Positions 1 to 6,859 of a stretch of DNA of 16,872 nucleotides are shown here, piece by piece; position 1 is the first letter of the stretch, and each line of letters begins with the position of its first letter. Origin of the DNA: Ophiocordyceps camponoti-saundersi (nom. inval.) (taxonomy: Eukaryota > Ascomycota > Sordariomycetes > Hypocreales > Ophiocordycipitaceae); assembly GCA_003339415.1 (NCBI GenBank), contig PDHQ01000539.1, positions 1-16,872 on the forward strand, given 5' to 3'. The notes below the pieces were generated by a model that did not search any database, had not been told where the DNA came from, and worked only from the letters and a program-made list of their open reading frames with translations. The position numbers were made by a program, and so were the translations under genes.

Positions 1-27
1 GGGGGGGGGGTGTGGGGGGGGGGGGGT

Positions 28-100
<73 letters not shown>
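1..100. repeat. Poly-G tract at left end
   Basis: A run of 100 bases that is all G except for T at positions 11, 13 and 27. It carries no gene. It may be a real G homopolymer or an assembly-end artefact; a similar tract ends the window on the right. Confidence 0.95.
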
Positions 101-101
<1 letters not shown>

Positions 102-455
102 AACGGCGTGCGACACCAACGGATTTGGGACGGAGCCTTGCGAGGGCGAAATCTCGGGAGATGCGGCTGCTCCTCTCTCTGACTGCCTCTGATGATGGGT
201 GAATGGTGAAGACACAATTGACCAGATTCAGCGTGATGGCGGATGCTGTCATGCCGGCGCCGTCGCAGTACATTTCAGCACGGCCCCTGCGCAAGGGCAA
301 AACCCCGGCCAGCGAAGGCCTCAGGCGCTGCTTAGCTAATGAGACCCTCGCTCCCTGCAGTCCCTGTGGCTGCAAATTGCCGTTTGGTGTGTCACGTGAC
401 CTGCCTCCCTACGATTCTACGATTCTACGATACTGCTTTGTGTAGTAATTGTAAT

Positions 456-541
456 GAGCTTGCAATGCCCGTCCATAGGAGCCACCGTCTGAGCATCTCT
501 TCGGAGGTGCCTCCGCTTTTGTATGTCAGAGCTGCATAGCT
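456..541. repeat. 86-bp direct repeat, copy A
   Basis: Hand alignment to 705-790 gives 72 of 86 identical positions with no gaps. Twelve of the 14 differences are transitions. Both copies end in 'agagctgcatagct'. Origin unknown; it could be the remnant of a short mobile element. Confidence 0.85.
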
Positions 542-704
542 TATGGGCCCTTTCAGACTCTTCCACTGCGCCAAGGTCAAAGGGCTCGAACCCGGCAGGC
601 GCCATAAAAATAGTGGTTTTTCTCCAGAGAGGATGACGAGAGATGTTCCGGTCCAGCTCTGCCCATGCTCGCTTGCTTTGAGCAGCCCTGCGGAGGGGTG
701 TCGT

Positions 705-790
705 GAGCATGCAGTACCCGTTTATAGAAGCCATTGTCTGAGCATCTCTTCGGAAGTGCCTCCACTTTTGAGTACCAGAGCTGCATAGCT
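705..790. repeat. 86-bp direct repeat, copy B
   Basis: Second copy, 249 bp downstream of copy A and in the same orientation. Relative to copy A it carries nine C-to-T or G-to-A changes and three in the reverse direction, a bias that resembles RIP although the unit is short. Confidence 0.85.
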
Positions 791-865
791 GTTTGATAGT
801 AAAATACGCACGTACATATGTACGTTGTATGTGCGTGCGTCTGTTTGATACAGTGGGAGATAAGA

Positions 866-2593
866 TCACCTCTTCGCCTTCTTCTTGTCCGGCCCTTCGT
901 CCTCGTCGTCGCTCAGCTCAGCGTACTCTGTCTTGGGCTGCGTTTTGCTCCAGGCCTTGGTAAACATGGGATCGCTCTGCGCCTTGTCGGCATACTTGAG
1001 CAGGGCCTCGCGCGGGTCCTCGTGCAGCATGCGCGCCAGCGGGATGTTCTCCGCCACGTGCTTCTCGTCCGGCTGCGTCTTCTGGAAGGGCGTCTGCAGA
1101 GGAGCCTGCGGCCGTCGCCGGTCCTTGGACTTTCCGGTGCCCGCGCGCCTCGAAGCGGCCAGGGCGCCGGGCGTGACGATGGAGTCGCCCGAGACGCCTA
1201 CCGACTGATCCATAGTCAGTTCTGGGTTGTCGTCAATGTGCCGCTTCTTTGGCGCCCTCGACATGACGTCGACGGCCCCGCGCGTGGAAAGCGCCGGATT
1301 GTATAGTACGTGCGTCTCGCCGTTGGCCGAGCCTGTAACTATTTGGTTGATTTTTGGGTGCCAATTGACGGTGATGACGGGCGACTCCGGCGTGACGGGG
1401 GTAACGTGCTCGGCCGTGAGGTTGCCCGGGTTGAGGATGTGCAGGTGGCCGGTAGCGGAGCCGGTGACGATGCTTGTAGAATTTGGTGAATAGCGAATAT
1501 TGCTGTGCGGATAGCGATCCGATGTCGAGACATGGGCCACGGTGACGAGTGGCTTTGTGAATTTGCGCATGTCCCAAAGCTTGATCAGGTCGTCGCCTCC
1601 ACGGGTGACGACCATGCGTCCATCGGAGGAGATGTCAATGCCGCCGGTCCAGGTCTGGGGCTTGTGCGCCTCCGAAATCTCGCTGGCTGGCCTCGAAAAG
1701 GGTCCGCTGCCGCCGTACATGACGAGGGAGCCGTCGAGGGCGGCGCTGACGATTACGCCGGCGCCCCCCGAGGCGGCGGCCCCCCAAGCGACGGCCGTCA
1801 TCTTGGTGCGGCCGGCCGAGCCTCGAGCCCTGGTCTTGAATACGATGACGTCCTTTTGCGAGCGCTTGTTGTTGATGTCCCAGATGCGCAACGTGCTGTC
1901 GGTGCCGGCGGTGATGCATAGCTTCTTGTCGGTGGGATGCCAGGTACCTGTGGTAAGTTCGGAGATGTGACCTTTGGTATTGTGCATATCGCGAAGATAC
2001 ATGTCACCCTTGACGAAGGTGGTCAGAACCTCGCCATCGCGTGACAAGATCTTGGCCTGCGGATGGGTTGATACGCAGAGAACGACAGCGGCCGCAAGCG
2101 GGTTAAACTCGACATGGTGTATGGGGTGGGATTCCGAGTCAATAGCCGTACGTTTCGATTCATAGGGGTCGACAGTCTTGAAAGCGCGCAGCGTACTAGG
2201 CGTCATAGAGGCGAAGTCGTAGAAGTTGACGTTACAGTCGAGCGATGCCGTGGCCAGCCGACCGCCAGAAGGATCGAGCGATGCCGTCGTGACGGCGCGG
2301 TTATGCGTACGCAAGACGAGCTCGTGGGAGACGGGAAAATCGTCACCGTCGTCGTCGTCGTCGTCGTCATCGTCATCGTCGTCATCGTCGCTGTCGTGGG
2401 AAGAGGGAGAAGAAGCGTCCCGGTTGGAATCGCCCGGTTTGTCGACCGTCCGCCTGCTACGGTCCAGCTGAGCAGTAACATCGGGTCCGTTATCCTGCTT
2501 GCCAAATGCTGCCGGCAGCATCGCCCTCAGCGGGTCATTGTCGGCCAGATCGAGGGCGGCGACCTCGACGTCGTTGTCGTCGTCGCTCGCCAT
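866..2593 (-). CDS. wdr70: WDR70-type WD40 repeat protein
   Basis: A 575-residue single-exon protein, recognised as the fungal orthologue of WDR70 (Gastrulation-defective-1 homologue). In fission yeast Wdr70 is known as a substrate receptor of a CRL4 ubiquitin ligase linked to H2B ubiquitination and DNA-end resection; acting in the nucleus here is inferred. Visible features: a disordered acidic N-terminus with a 14-Asp run (residues 69-82); WD repeats over about 90-435; the family signature 'GDMYLRDMHNTKGH' (196-209) followed by 'TGTWHP' (215-220); 'RGGDDLIKLWDMRKF' (331-345), whose W340-D-M-R343 is a WDxR box of the kind used by DCAFs to bind DDB1; and a C-terminal 'AWSKTQPKT' (547-555) shared with animal WDR70, then an acidic stretch and a basic tail KKKAKR that could be an NLS. 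The ATG at 2591-2593 has A at -3 and G at +4. Transcribed divergently from swc5. Not Pwp1: the N-terminus and signatures differ. Confidence 0.92.
   Translation of the reverse strand: MASDDDNDVEVAALDLADNDPLRAMLPAAFGKQDNGPDVTAQLDRSRRTVDKPGDSNRDASSPSSHDSDDDDDDDDDDDDDDGDDFPVSHELVLRTHNRAVTTASLDPSGGRLATASLDCNVNFYDFASMTPSTLRAFKTVDPYESKRTAIDSESHPIHHVEFNPLAAAVVLCVSTHPQAKILSRDGEVLTTFVKGDMYLRDMHNTKGHISELTTGTWHPTDKKLCITAGTDSTLRIWDINNKRSQKDVIVFKTRARGSAGRTKMTAVAWGAAASGGAGVIVSAALDGSLVMYGGSGPFSRPASEISEAHKPQTWTGGIDISSDGRMVVTRGGDDLIKLWDMRKFTKPLVTVAHVSTSDRYPHSNIRYSPNSTSIVTGSATGHLHILNPGNLTAEHVTPVTPESPVITVNWHPKINQIVTGSANGETHVLYNPALSTRGAVDVMSRAPKKRHIDDNPELTMDQSVGVSGDSIVTPGALAASRRAGTGKSKDRRRPQAPLQTPFQKTQPDEKHVAENIPLARMLHEDPREALLKYADKAQSDPMFTKAWSKTQPKTEYAELSDDEDEGPDKKKAKR
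2348..2389 (-). repeat. GAC/GAT trinucleotide tract encoding 14 Asp
   Basis: In-frame trinucleotide run inside the WD40 gene encoding an uninterrupted aspartate tract just before the first WD repeat. It mixes GAC and GAT codons, so it is an imperfect microsatellite and is likely to vary in length between strains. Confidence 0.85.
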
Positions 2594-2996
2594 GGTCGCG
2601 GCGAAAAGGAAGCGGAGAGAAGGAGGAAGAAAGGCAGAGTGACGAGAGGCGGGGGGCCGTGGGAATTTTATTACCTTTTCAGCCTTCGCTTGTGCCTTTG
2701 ATTACCTACTGGGTTAGATAGGCACGCATGTAGGTGCTGAGGGCTGGAGGCCCAAAAAAAATCACTGGCGTCACTCGGTCAGCGGGGGCCAGCCGACATC
2801 AGCCAGTGGGACCCCCTTCTTCCCCTCGTCTTTCCCTCGACTTCTCCGTGCGTCGTGTCTCATCATGATACCGAGTCGAAATTGAGTGACATTGCCGTTT
2901 GCCCCTTTTGGTTTCCTTTCTATCCTTCTCGCTCTCTCTTCACTCTCTTATCCTCATCTCTCTTGGGATCGAATGTTTTCCTTCACATTTCTCATA

Positions 2997-3022
2997 TACA
3001 TACATACCTAGGTATGTATGTA
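2997..3022. repeat. Perfect 26-bp palindrome
   Basis: Thirteen bases on each side of the centre (CCTAGG core, positions 3007-3012) pair exactly. The arms are TACA/TGTA tetranucleotides. It could extrude as a cruciform or bind a dimeric protein; no function can be read from sequence. Confidence 0.95.
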
Positions 3023-3111
3023 GTATACAGCTGAGCAGTCAACGCTTGACGAGTTTGGTTAGACACGCCGCTGGTGCTAGGGCTCGGCAGGACGCCTCGT
3101 TCACGGCCTCT

Positions 3112-3299
3112 TACATACATACATACACGAACGCTGAATCCGGACCTCCACTTATCCACGCGTACCAGTGCAGATGAGTGCCGTACTCCGTACATACATA
3201 CATACATACGACAATGACTCGAATATGCCGTCCGGCTTACCTTCGACCGGGTTAGAAGCTGACTGATGAGCAGGCGTGTATGTATGTATGTATGTATGT
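3112..3299. repeat. TACA and TGTA microsatellites in inverted arrangement
   Basis: (TACA)4 at 3112-3127, (TACA)4 plus TAC at 3191-3209, and the opposite-strand form (TGTA)5 at 3277-3299. The second and third can pair as a stem of up to 19 bp with a loop of about 67 bases. Confidence 0.9.
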
Positions 3300-4028
3300 C
3301 CGTAGGTGAGATGGAAAGTCGAGGTGGAGACTTGGATCCCCTGGCACATCGTGCATCGTAGCCTCACTCTCGCCTTCAAGAGCGGTACTCTACGTACGAT
3401 GGTCATACAATGTATGGACACTATCCGTACTTTGGGCTCAACATACATACCTATACCTACCTAGTATGTGTTAATACACTCTGATTCATGTACTAATGCA
3501 TGTAGGTATGTATGTACGCAGCCTTTAATGCCATCTGGCATGATCTAGGACACAACCTACCTCTGCTACTAAGATTAGCTCGCCCCTTTATGACACTGAG
3601 TACCGTACCAACATGCGTGTAAACTTGCGTCAGGAACTTCTCCCGCAATTACGCTTAAAAAGAAGAAGACGAGACAGCTGACAGGCTGAAGGGAATTCAG
3701 CAGTGAGCCCAAAAACCAAAATCTGCATCAAATTTTGGGTTCGTTAGTAGGTATTTAGCGCAACCTCGTGGTTAAGCTTTCAGGTTTGACACCGAGCCTC
3801 ACCGAGGAACGATCTAGCAGGCCTCTCAACCGAGTAAGGTAGAGTACTCGCCCATTAACAGGGCTGAGGCGTTGACTGCGCAGGTCATTGATAAGATCAG
3901 AGGTCGCCAAGTCTTCTTTTTTTTCCGCCTTAGGCCGCAACTCTTAGTAAGCGACGCGCCTCGGTGAGATTAACCGCGCCCTAGATCTCCGCAACGCTTC
4001 TCAGCCTGCAGAGCAACCAGACGGCAAC

Positions 4029-5089
4029 ATGCCTTCCCCCACCGACCAAGCCGACAACGACGACGAGCAATATATCTCTTCCCAAGACTCGGACTTTGCC
4101 CCCGACGACGCTCCAGCGCATGGATCAGACGTTTCCGACTCGGAAGAGGAACCCCGTAGACAAGACGGGCTCACCAAAAGACGACGATCCGAAGCCGAAG
4201 ATGGCTACAGCAACTCAGGCGACGAGGCAGTCATCCGAAAGGGTCATAAGCGCCAGAAGCGGGCGGCGAACAAGGGCGAAGATCCATACGATGGCGGAGA
4301 CGGCGGCTTGATCAAGACGCGGAGACAGCGCGCCGAAGAGTAGGTAAAATACATACTCTCATTCCCCCATCATCTTCTCGGCCCCGTTCCTTACGACACC
4401 TCGCTCTCAGGAAGGCGGAGCGCCAACTCCCGGCGACCATCGGCCCCGTCACTGTCGACGTAGATGCGCTCTGGGAACAGATGAAGTCCGGGAAGCCAAT
4501 CCCTCCCAAAGACGAGAAGCCGGCCAAAGATGACGGACCGGACGAGCGCGCAGACGGCAAGAATGACACCGCCATGAAGCGAGAACCCCGCGACGCGTCC
4601 AACGAGCCCAACACGATGGTCATCAAGCGCACCTACAACTTCGCCGGCCGCATCCACACCGAGGAGAAAGTAGTAGCCCGCGACTCAGCCGAGGGCCGAC
4701 TCTACCTCTCGACACGCACCAGCCAAGAAGCCAACGAAGAGGAAGGCGCAAACCCCGCCCCTCCCCGGCCCAAGACCCGCAAAGCCTTCAGATCAGCGTT
4801 CGAACCGGTCCTCGACAACGCCGTCTCCGGTCCGAGGACGGATCTCGACCTCGGCCTCGCAGCCAGGAGACAAGCGGCGCAGGAAGCGCAAGCCAAGAAG
4901 CTCAACACCGTGGAGAAGAGCAGGATGGACTGGGCCGGCTACGTAGACCGCGAGGGCATACAGGACGAGCTCGCCCTCGCCAGTAAGTCCAAGGATTCGT
5001 ATAACGCTCGGCAGGCCTTCTTGGCTCGTAGCGAGGCGATTCGCGACGACGAGGCCAAGAAGGCGAGGACTGCGAATCGTAAAAACTGA
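4029..5089 (+). CDS. swc5: SWR1 complex subunit Swc5 (BCNT-C family)
   Basis: Two exons, 4029-4339 and 4411-5089, joined in phase 2 through a 71-nt intron, give 329 residues. Swc5 is the histone-binding subunit of the SWR1 remodeller, which replaces H2A-H2B with H2A.Z-H2B in nucleosomes. The acidic N-terminus contains 'DDEQY' (11-15) and 'DSDFAP' (20-25), resembling the DEF/Y motifs by which Swc5 binds H2A-H2B. The middle is charged and disordered, with a conserved 'VDALWEQM' segment (about 121-128). The BCNT-C domain occupies about 266-329: 'EKSRMDWAGYVDREGIQDEL' with W278, then a Lys/Arg-rich helix with the typical 'SYNARQAFLAR'. The ATG at 4029 has A at -3. Faf1 follows on the same strand, its ATG 328 bp past this stop. 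The length fits filamentous-fungal Swc5. I am confident of the family from the C-terminus; the intron rests on splice consensus and frame. Confidence 0.92.
4340..4410 (+). other. swc5 intron (GTAGGT...CAG)
   Basis: Without splicing the frame stops at TAG 4341-4343. Removing 71 nt with donor GTAGGT and acceptor CTCTCAG joins the last split Glu codon to the 'KAERQLP' frame. A CTTAC at about 4390-4394 is a plausible branch site. Confidence 0.85.
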
Positions 5090-5417
5090 ATCATCTTCAT
5101 CTGTTGAGAATACCCTTTTCTGAAGACTGTAAAGAAAATAATTCACATGAGCAGCAATTTTTTTACAATTGGCCTCGTCGTCGACGCTTAACCCCAACCC
5201 TGGCTCAAGCCAAACCTTAGGCCATCCCTCCGGGGGCCCTCCCGGGGGGCGCCTGCGGCGGGCTTTCGCCTTCGGCGGTGACCTGACCGAGAACCTACTC
5301 TACCCTATACCGGTCTTCACACCAGCCGCCCCACCTAAAAAATCCCACAACCTCATCGTTCATCAACCATCCGAATCACAAGAAGAGAGGAGCCGGGACG
5401 GTAAAAAGGGAGGGGAA
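5090..5417 (+). promoter_or_regulatory. swc5 3' flank and faf1 leader with GC-rich hairpins
   Basis: A 328-bp gap. Its first part is AT-rich and probably the swc5 3' UTR. From 5226 to 5277 it becomes very GC-rich: a 'ccctccggggg' / 'ccctcccgggggg' direct repeat is followed by two short hairpins, CGCC-TGC-GGCG at 5250-5260 and CGCC-TTC-GGCG at 5267-5277. The frame upstream of the faf1 ATG is open back to about 5169 but has no ATG, so I treat it as 5' leader. Confidence 0.55.
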
Positions 5418-6185
5418 ATGACGGAAATATCGGCGGAGGAGGTATTCAAAAGACACTTCGAAGCGCGCTTCCAGCCACTCCCGACACCCGCGCGAAAGAT
5501 CGACGAGGAGGATGCGGACGCACAGGATGAGTGGACGGGGTTCTCGGATGATTCCCCCTCTGAAGATGACGGCGACGGCATGTCCTCTCCCCCTTCTAGC
5601 GACTCCCATCGCTAACGTCCAGAAGAAATCGAGATAGTAGACCACTCCCACACCGACACCAACACCCCTCCTCCTCCCTCCCCAAACGCTCCCCTCAACC
5701 GCAACACCCCCTCAACGACCCTCCCCGAAGACGCACCCAGCCTACTCGCTCAAGACCTAGCCCTCCGCCGCCTCCTAAGCGAATCCAGCCTCCTCCAACA
5801 GACCCAAACCCGATCCCAAAACAGTCCAAAGCTCTTCTCGACGGGAAAAGCCCGCCTCCAAGCGATGCAGATGCGCCTATCCGGAACCAACACGCCGTCG
5901 AAAACAGAACAGGAGAAGATGCCGATGAAGATGAGGAAGGGAATCCGCGCCGCTTCGGCAGCTAGGGAGGACAAGCGCCGCCGACAAGCGCGCGAAAACG
6001 GCATCGTCCTGGAGAGAAGACAGATTAAGATGAGGGCAAGTTCGGAGAGGATGTCGTTGATGTCGGGGACGAAGAAGAGGCGCGATCCCAACGCCGTAGG
6101 CACCTTTCGCCGTGCCGAGCTTAGACTCAGCCAGCGTGACGTCGACTCTATACAGCATTCTCGAGACGCCTTTGGGAGGAAATGA
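5418..6185 (+). CDS. faf1: Faf1-like 40S ribosome biogenesis factor
   Basis: Exons 5418-5577 and 5623-6185 give 240 residues. It resembles yeast Faf1, a nucleolar protein needed for 18S pre-rRNA processing and 40S assembly (animal C1orf131 family). The matching blocks are in the same order: an N-terminal 'VFKRHFEARFQPLP' (9-22), an acidic segment ending in 'EIEIVDHS', 'LALRRLLSESSLLQQ', 'GKARLQAMQMRL', 'EKMPMKMRKGI', then a basic coiled region with 'ENGIVLERR' and a C-terminal 'FRRAELRLSQRDVDSI'. The start at 5418 is chosen because it is the first in-frame ATG, has G at -3, and places the conserved block near the N-terminus as in yeast. The reading frame is broken by TAA at 5613 unless a 45-nt intron with a GC donor is spliced out. 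At 240 residues it is shorter than the yeast protein. Alternatives: an upstream start through an unseen intron, or a disabled gene if the GC-AG intron is not used. Confidence 0.8.
5578..5622 (+). other. faf1 GC-AG micro-intron (45 nt)
   Basis: Donor G|GCATGT, pyrimidine-rich centre, branch-like GCTAAC at 5611-5616, acceptor GTCCAG ending 5622. Removing it keeps the frame (45 is a multiple of 3), deletes the only stop, and joins '...SEDDGD' to 'EEIEIVDHS', an acidic-to-'IVDHS' transition expected for the family. Between about 5460 and the stop no GT donor gives the right phase with the nearby AG acceptors. Confidence 0.65.
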
Positions 6186-6288
6186 AGAAGGGAAAATTAT
6201 CCAAGTTGGATGATTCTTTTCCACAGTTACATTTTACGTCTACATATACATCTACCATCTCACCGCATCGTTCTGCGCATGTCGACAC

Positions 6289-6383
6289 AATACCCTGATT
6301 AAAGACAAAGAAGGAAATTATACGTAAGTCTGGATGGACAGGATACAAATACCCTGTTTAGAGACGGAGAGTTATACCCATGT
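6289..6383. repeat. 53-59-bp tandem repeat split by the LINE
   Basis: Units begin with 'ataccctg' at 6290 and again at 6349 (period 59). A third unit begins 'ataccca' at 12565, beyond the insertion, preceded by 'gtctgggtgga', which matches 'gtctggatgga' at 6328-6338. Subtracting the inserted block and one copy of its flanking duplication puts units two and three 53 bp apart. Confidence 0.7.
6368..6383. repeat. Target-site duplication, left copy (16 bp)
   Basis: 'agagttatacccatgt' here is identical to 12531-12546. The two copies exactly bracket the RIP-mutated retrotransposon. A TSD of this length suits target-primed reverse transcription by a LINE rather than an LTR or cut-and-paste element. 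Confidence 0.88.
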
Positions 6384-6400
6384 GTGTGTGTGTGTGTGTA
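6381..6400 (-). repeat. (TG)9 / (CA)9 tail at the LINE 3' end
   Basis: Nine TG units followed by TA on the plus strand. Read on the element's minus-strand orientation this is a CA-repeat 3' tail abutting the target-site duplication. The TG units are unmutated, so RIP did not reach them or the repeat re-expanded later. Confidence 0.75.
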
Positions 6401-6423
6401 TATTTTACGCCACAGAAGAGCCT

Positions 6424-6438
6424 AGGGGCGGAGCCCCT
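6424..6438 (-). other. Hairpin in the LINE 3' UTR
   Basis: AGGGGC-GGA-GCCCCT, a perfect 6-bp stem with a 3-base loop close to the element's 3' end. LINE reverse transcriptases often recognise 3'-UTR stem-loops; that this one served so is inference. Confidence 0.5.
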
Positions 6439-6859
6439 AAGACCTTCGCCTCCCTAGGGGCATAAGGCGCCGTATAACGCCTTACGTGCTAGTTACGTAA
6501 CTATATATATAAGTAGGCGGGTATTATTAGCTATACTAAGTATTCGAGCCCTCCGATATTATATTAAACGTATTAGGGGTAGGGGGGTATAAGGGCTTAT
6601 TACCCGTAAGGTCTGCCGGCGCTAGGCTAGGTAAAAGGTTAAGAGATTAGTAGGTCTAAAACCCGCTAAAGCTTAATCCGGAGCCGCCGGAATTAGTGCT
6701 CGTGCCGTACCTAGATCCTAATAAGTTAGGGCTTAGGCTAGCGTTACGCCGTCGCTTCCTTCTCCGTTACCGTAAGGGTAAGAGCTCGGCTATAAGCTAT
6801 AATAGCTTAATAGTCGCTAGAAGGCTTTTATTAGCCGCTAAGGTAGGGCGCTAAGAAGG

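Larger units (their letters stand above)
101..865. other. Intergenic 3' flank of the WD40 gene
   Basis: About 760 bases downstream of the WDR70-type gene with no supportable gene. The open frames here are short, overlap on both strands and resemble no family I know. The stretch contains an 86-bp imperfect direct repeat (456-541 and 705-790), Pol III box-like motifs on the minus strand between the copies (563-593), a tandem 'acgattct' run near 411-430, and a 14-bp palindrome at 811-824 with centre 'acatatgt'. Confidence 0.6.
2594..4028. promoter_or_regulatory. Divergent promoter region wdr70/swc5
   Basis: About 1.4 kb between two divergently transcribed genes; no convincing gene. It holds CT-rich tracts (2812-2850, 2917-2965), a perfect 26-bp palindrome (2997-3022), several TACA/TGTA tetranucleotide runs in both orientations (3112-3299, also 3441-3450 and 3501-3516), and near swc5 a region with a 10-bp inverted repeat (3798-3807 with 3959-3968) and a T-run at 3916-3923. 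No clear TATA box was found for either gene. Confidence 0.6.

Noticed and set aside
563..593. A tRNA gene on the minus strand
   Set aside because: B-box-like motif precedes the A-box-like motif and the arms do not fold as a cloverleaf; kept only as a possible SINE remnant.
417..869. A 150-codon minus-strand ORF downstream of the WD40 gene
   Set aside because: Its internal similarity is just the 86-bp DNA repeat; no family resemblance.
866..2593. Pwp1-type WD40 protein
   Set aside because: The N-terminus and WD signatures do not match Pwp1, whereas the 'GDMYLRDMHNTKGH' and 'SKTQPKT' blocks match WDR70.
2899..3177. A 92-codon plus-strand ORF in the divergent promoter
   Set aside because: Translation of CT-rich and TACA-repeat DNA; no conserved feature.
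5169..5417. N-terminal extension of faf1 from a TTG codon
   Set aside because: No ATG, unlikely start codon in this context, Pro/Gly-rich non-conserved translation crossing GC hairpins; ATG 5418 places the conserved block as in yeast Faf1.
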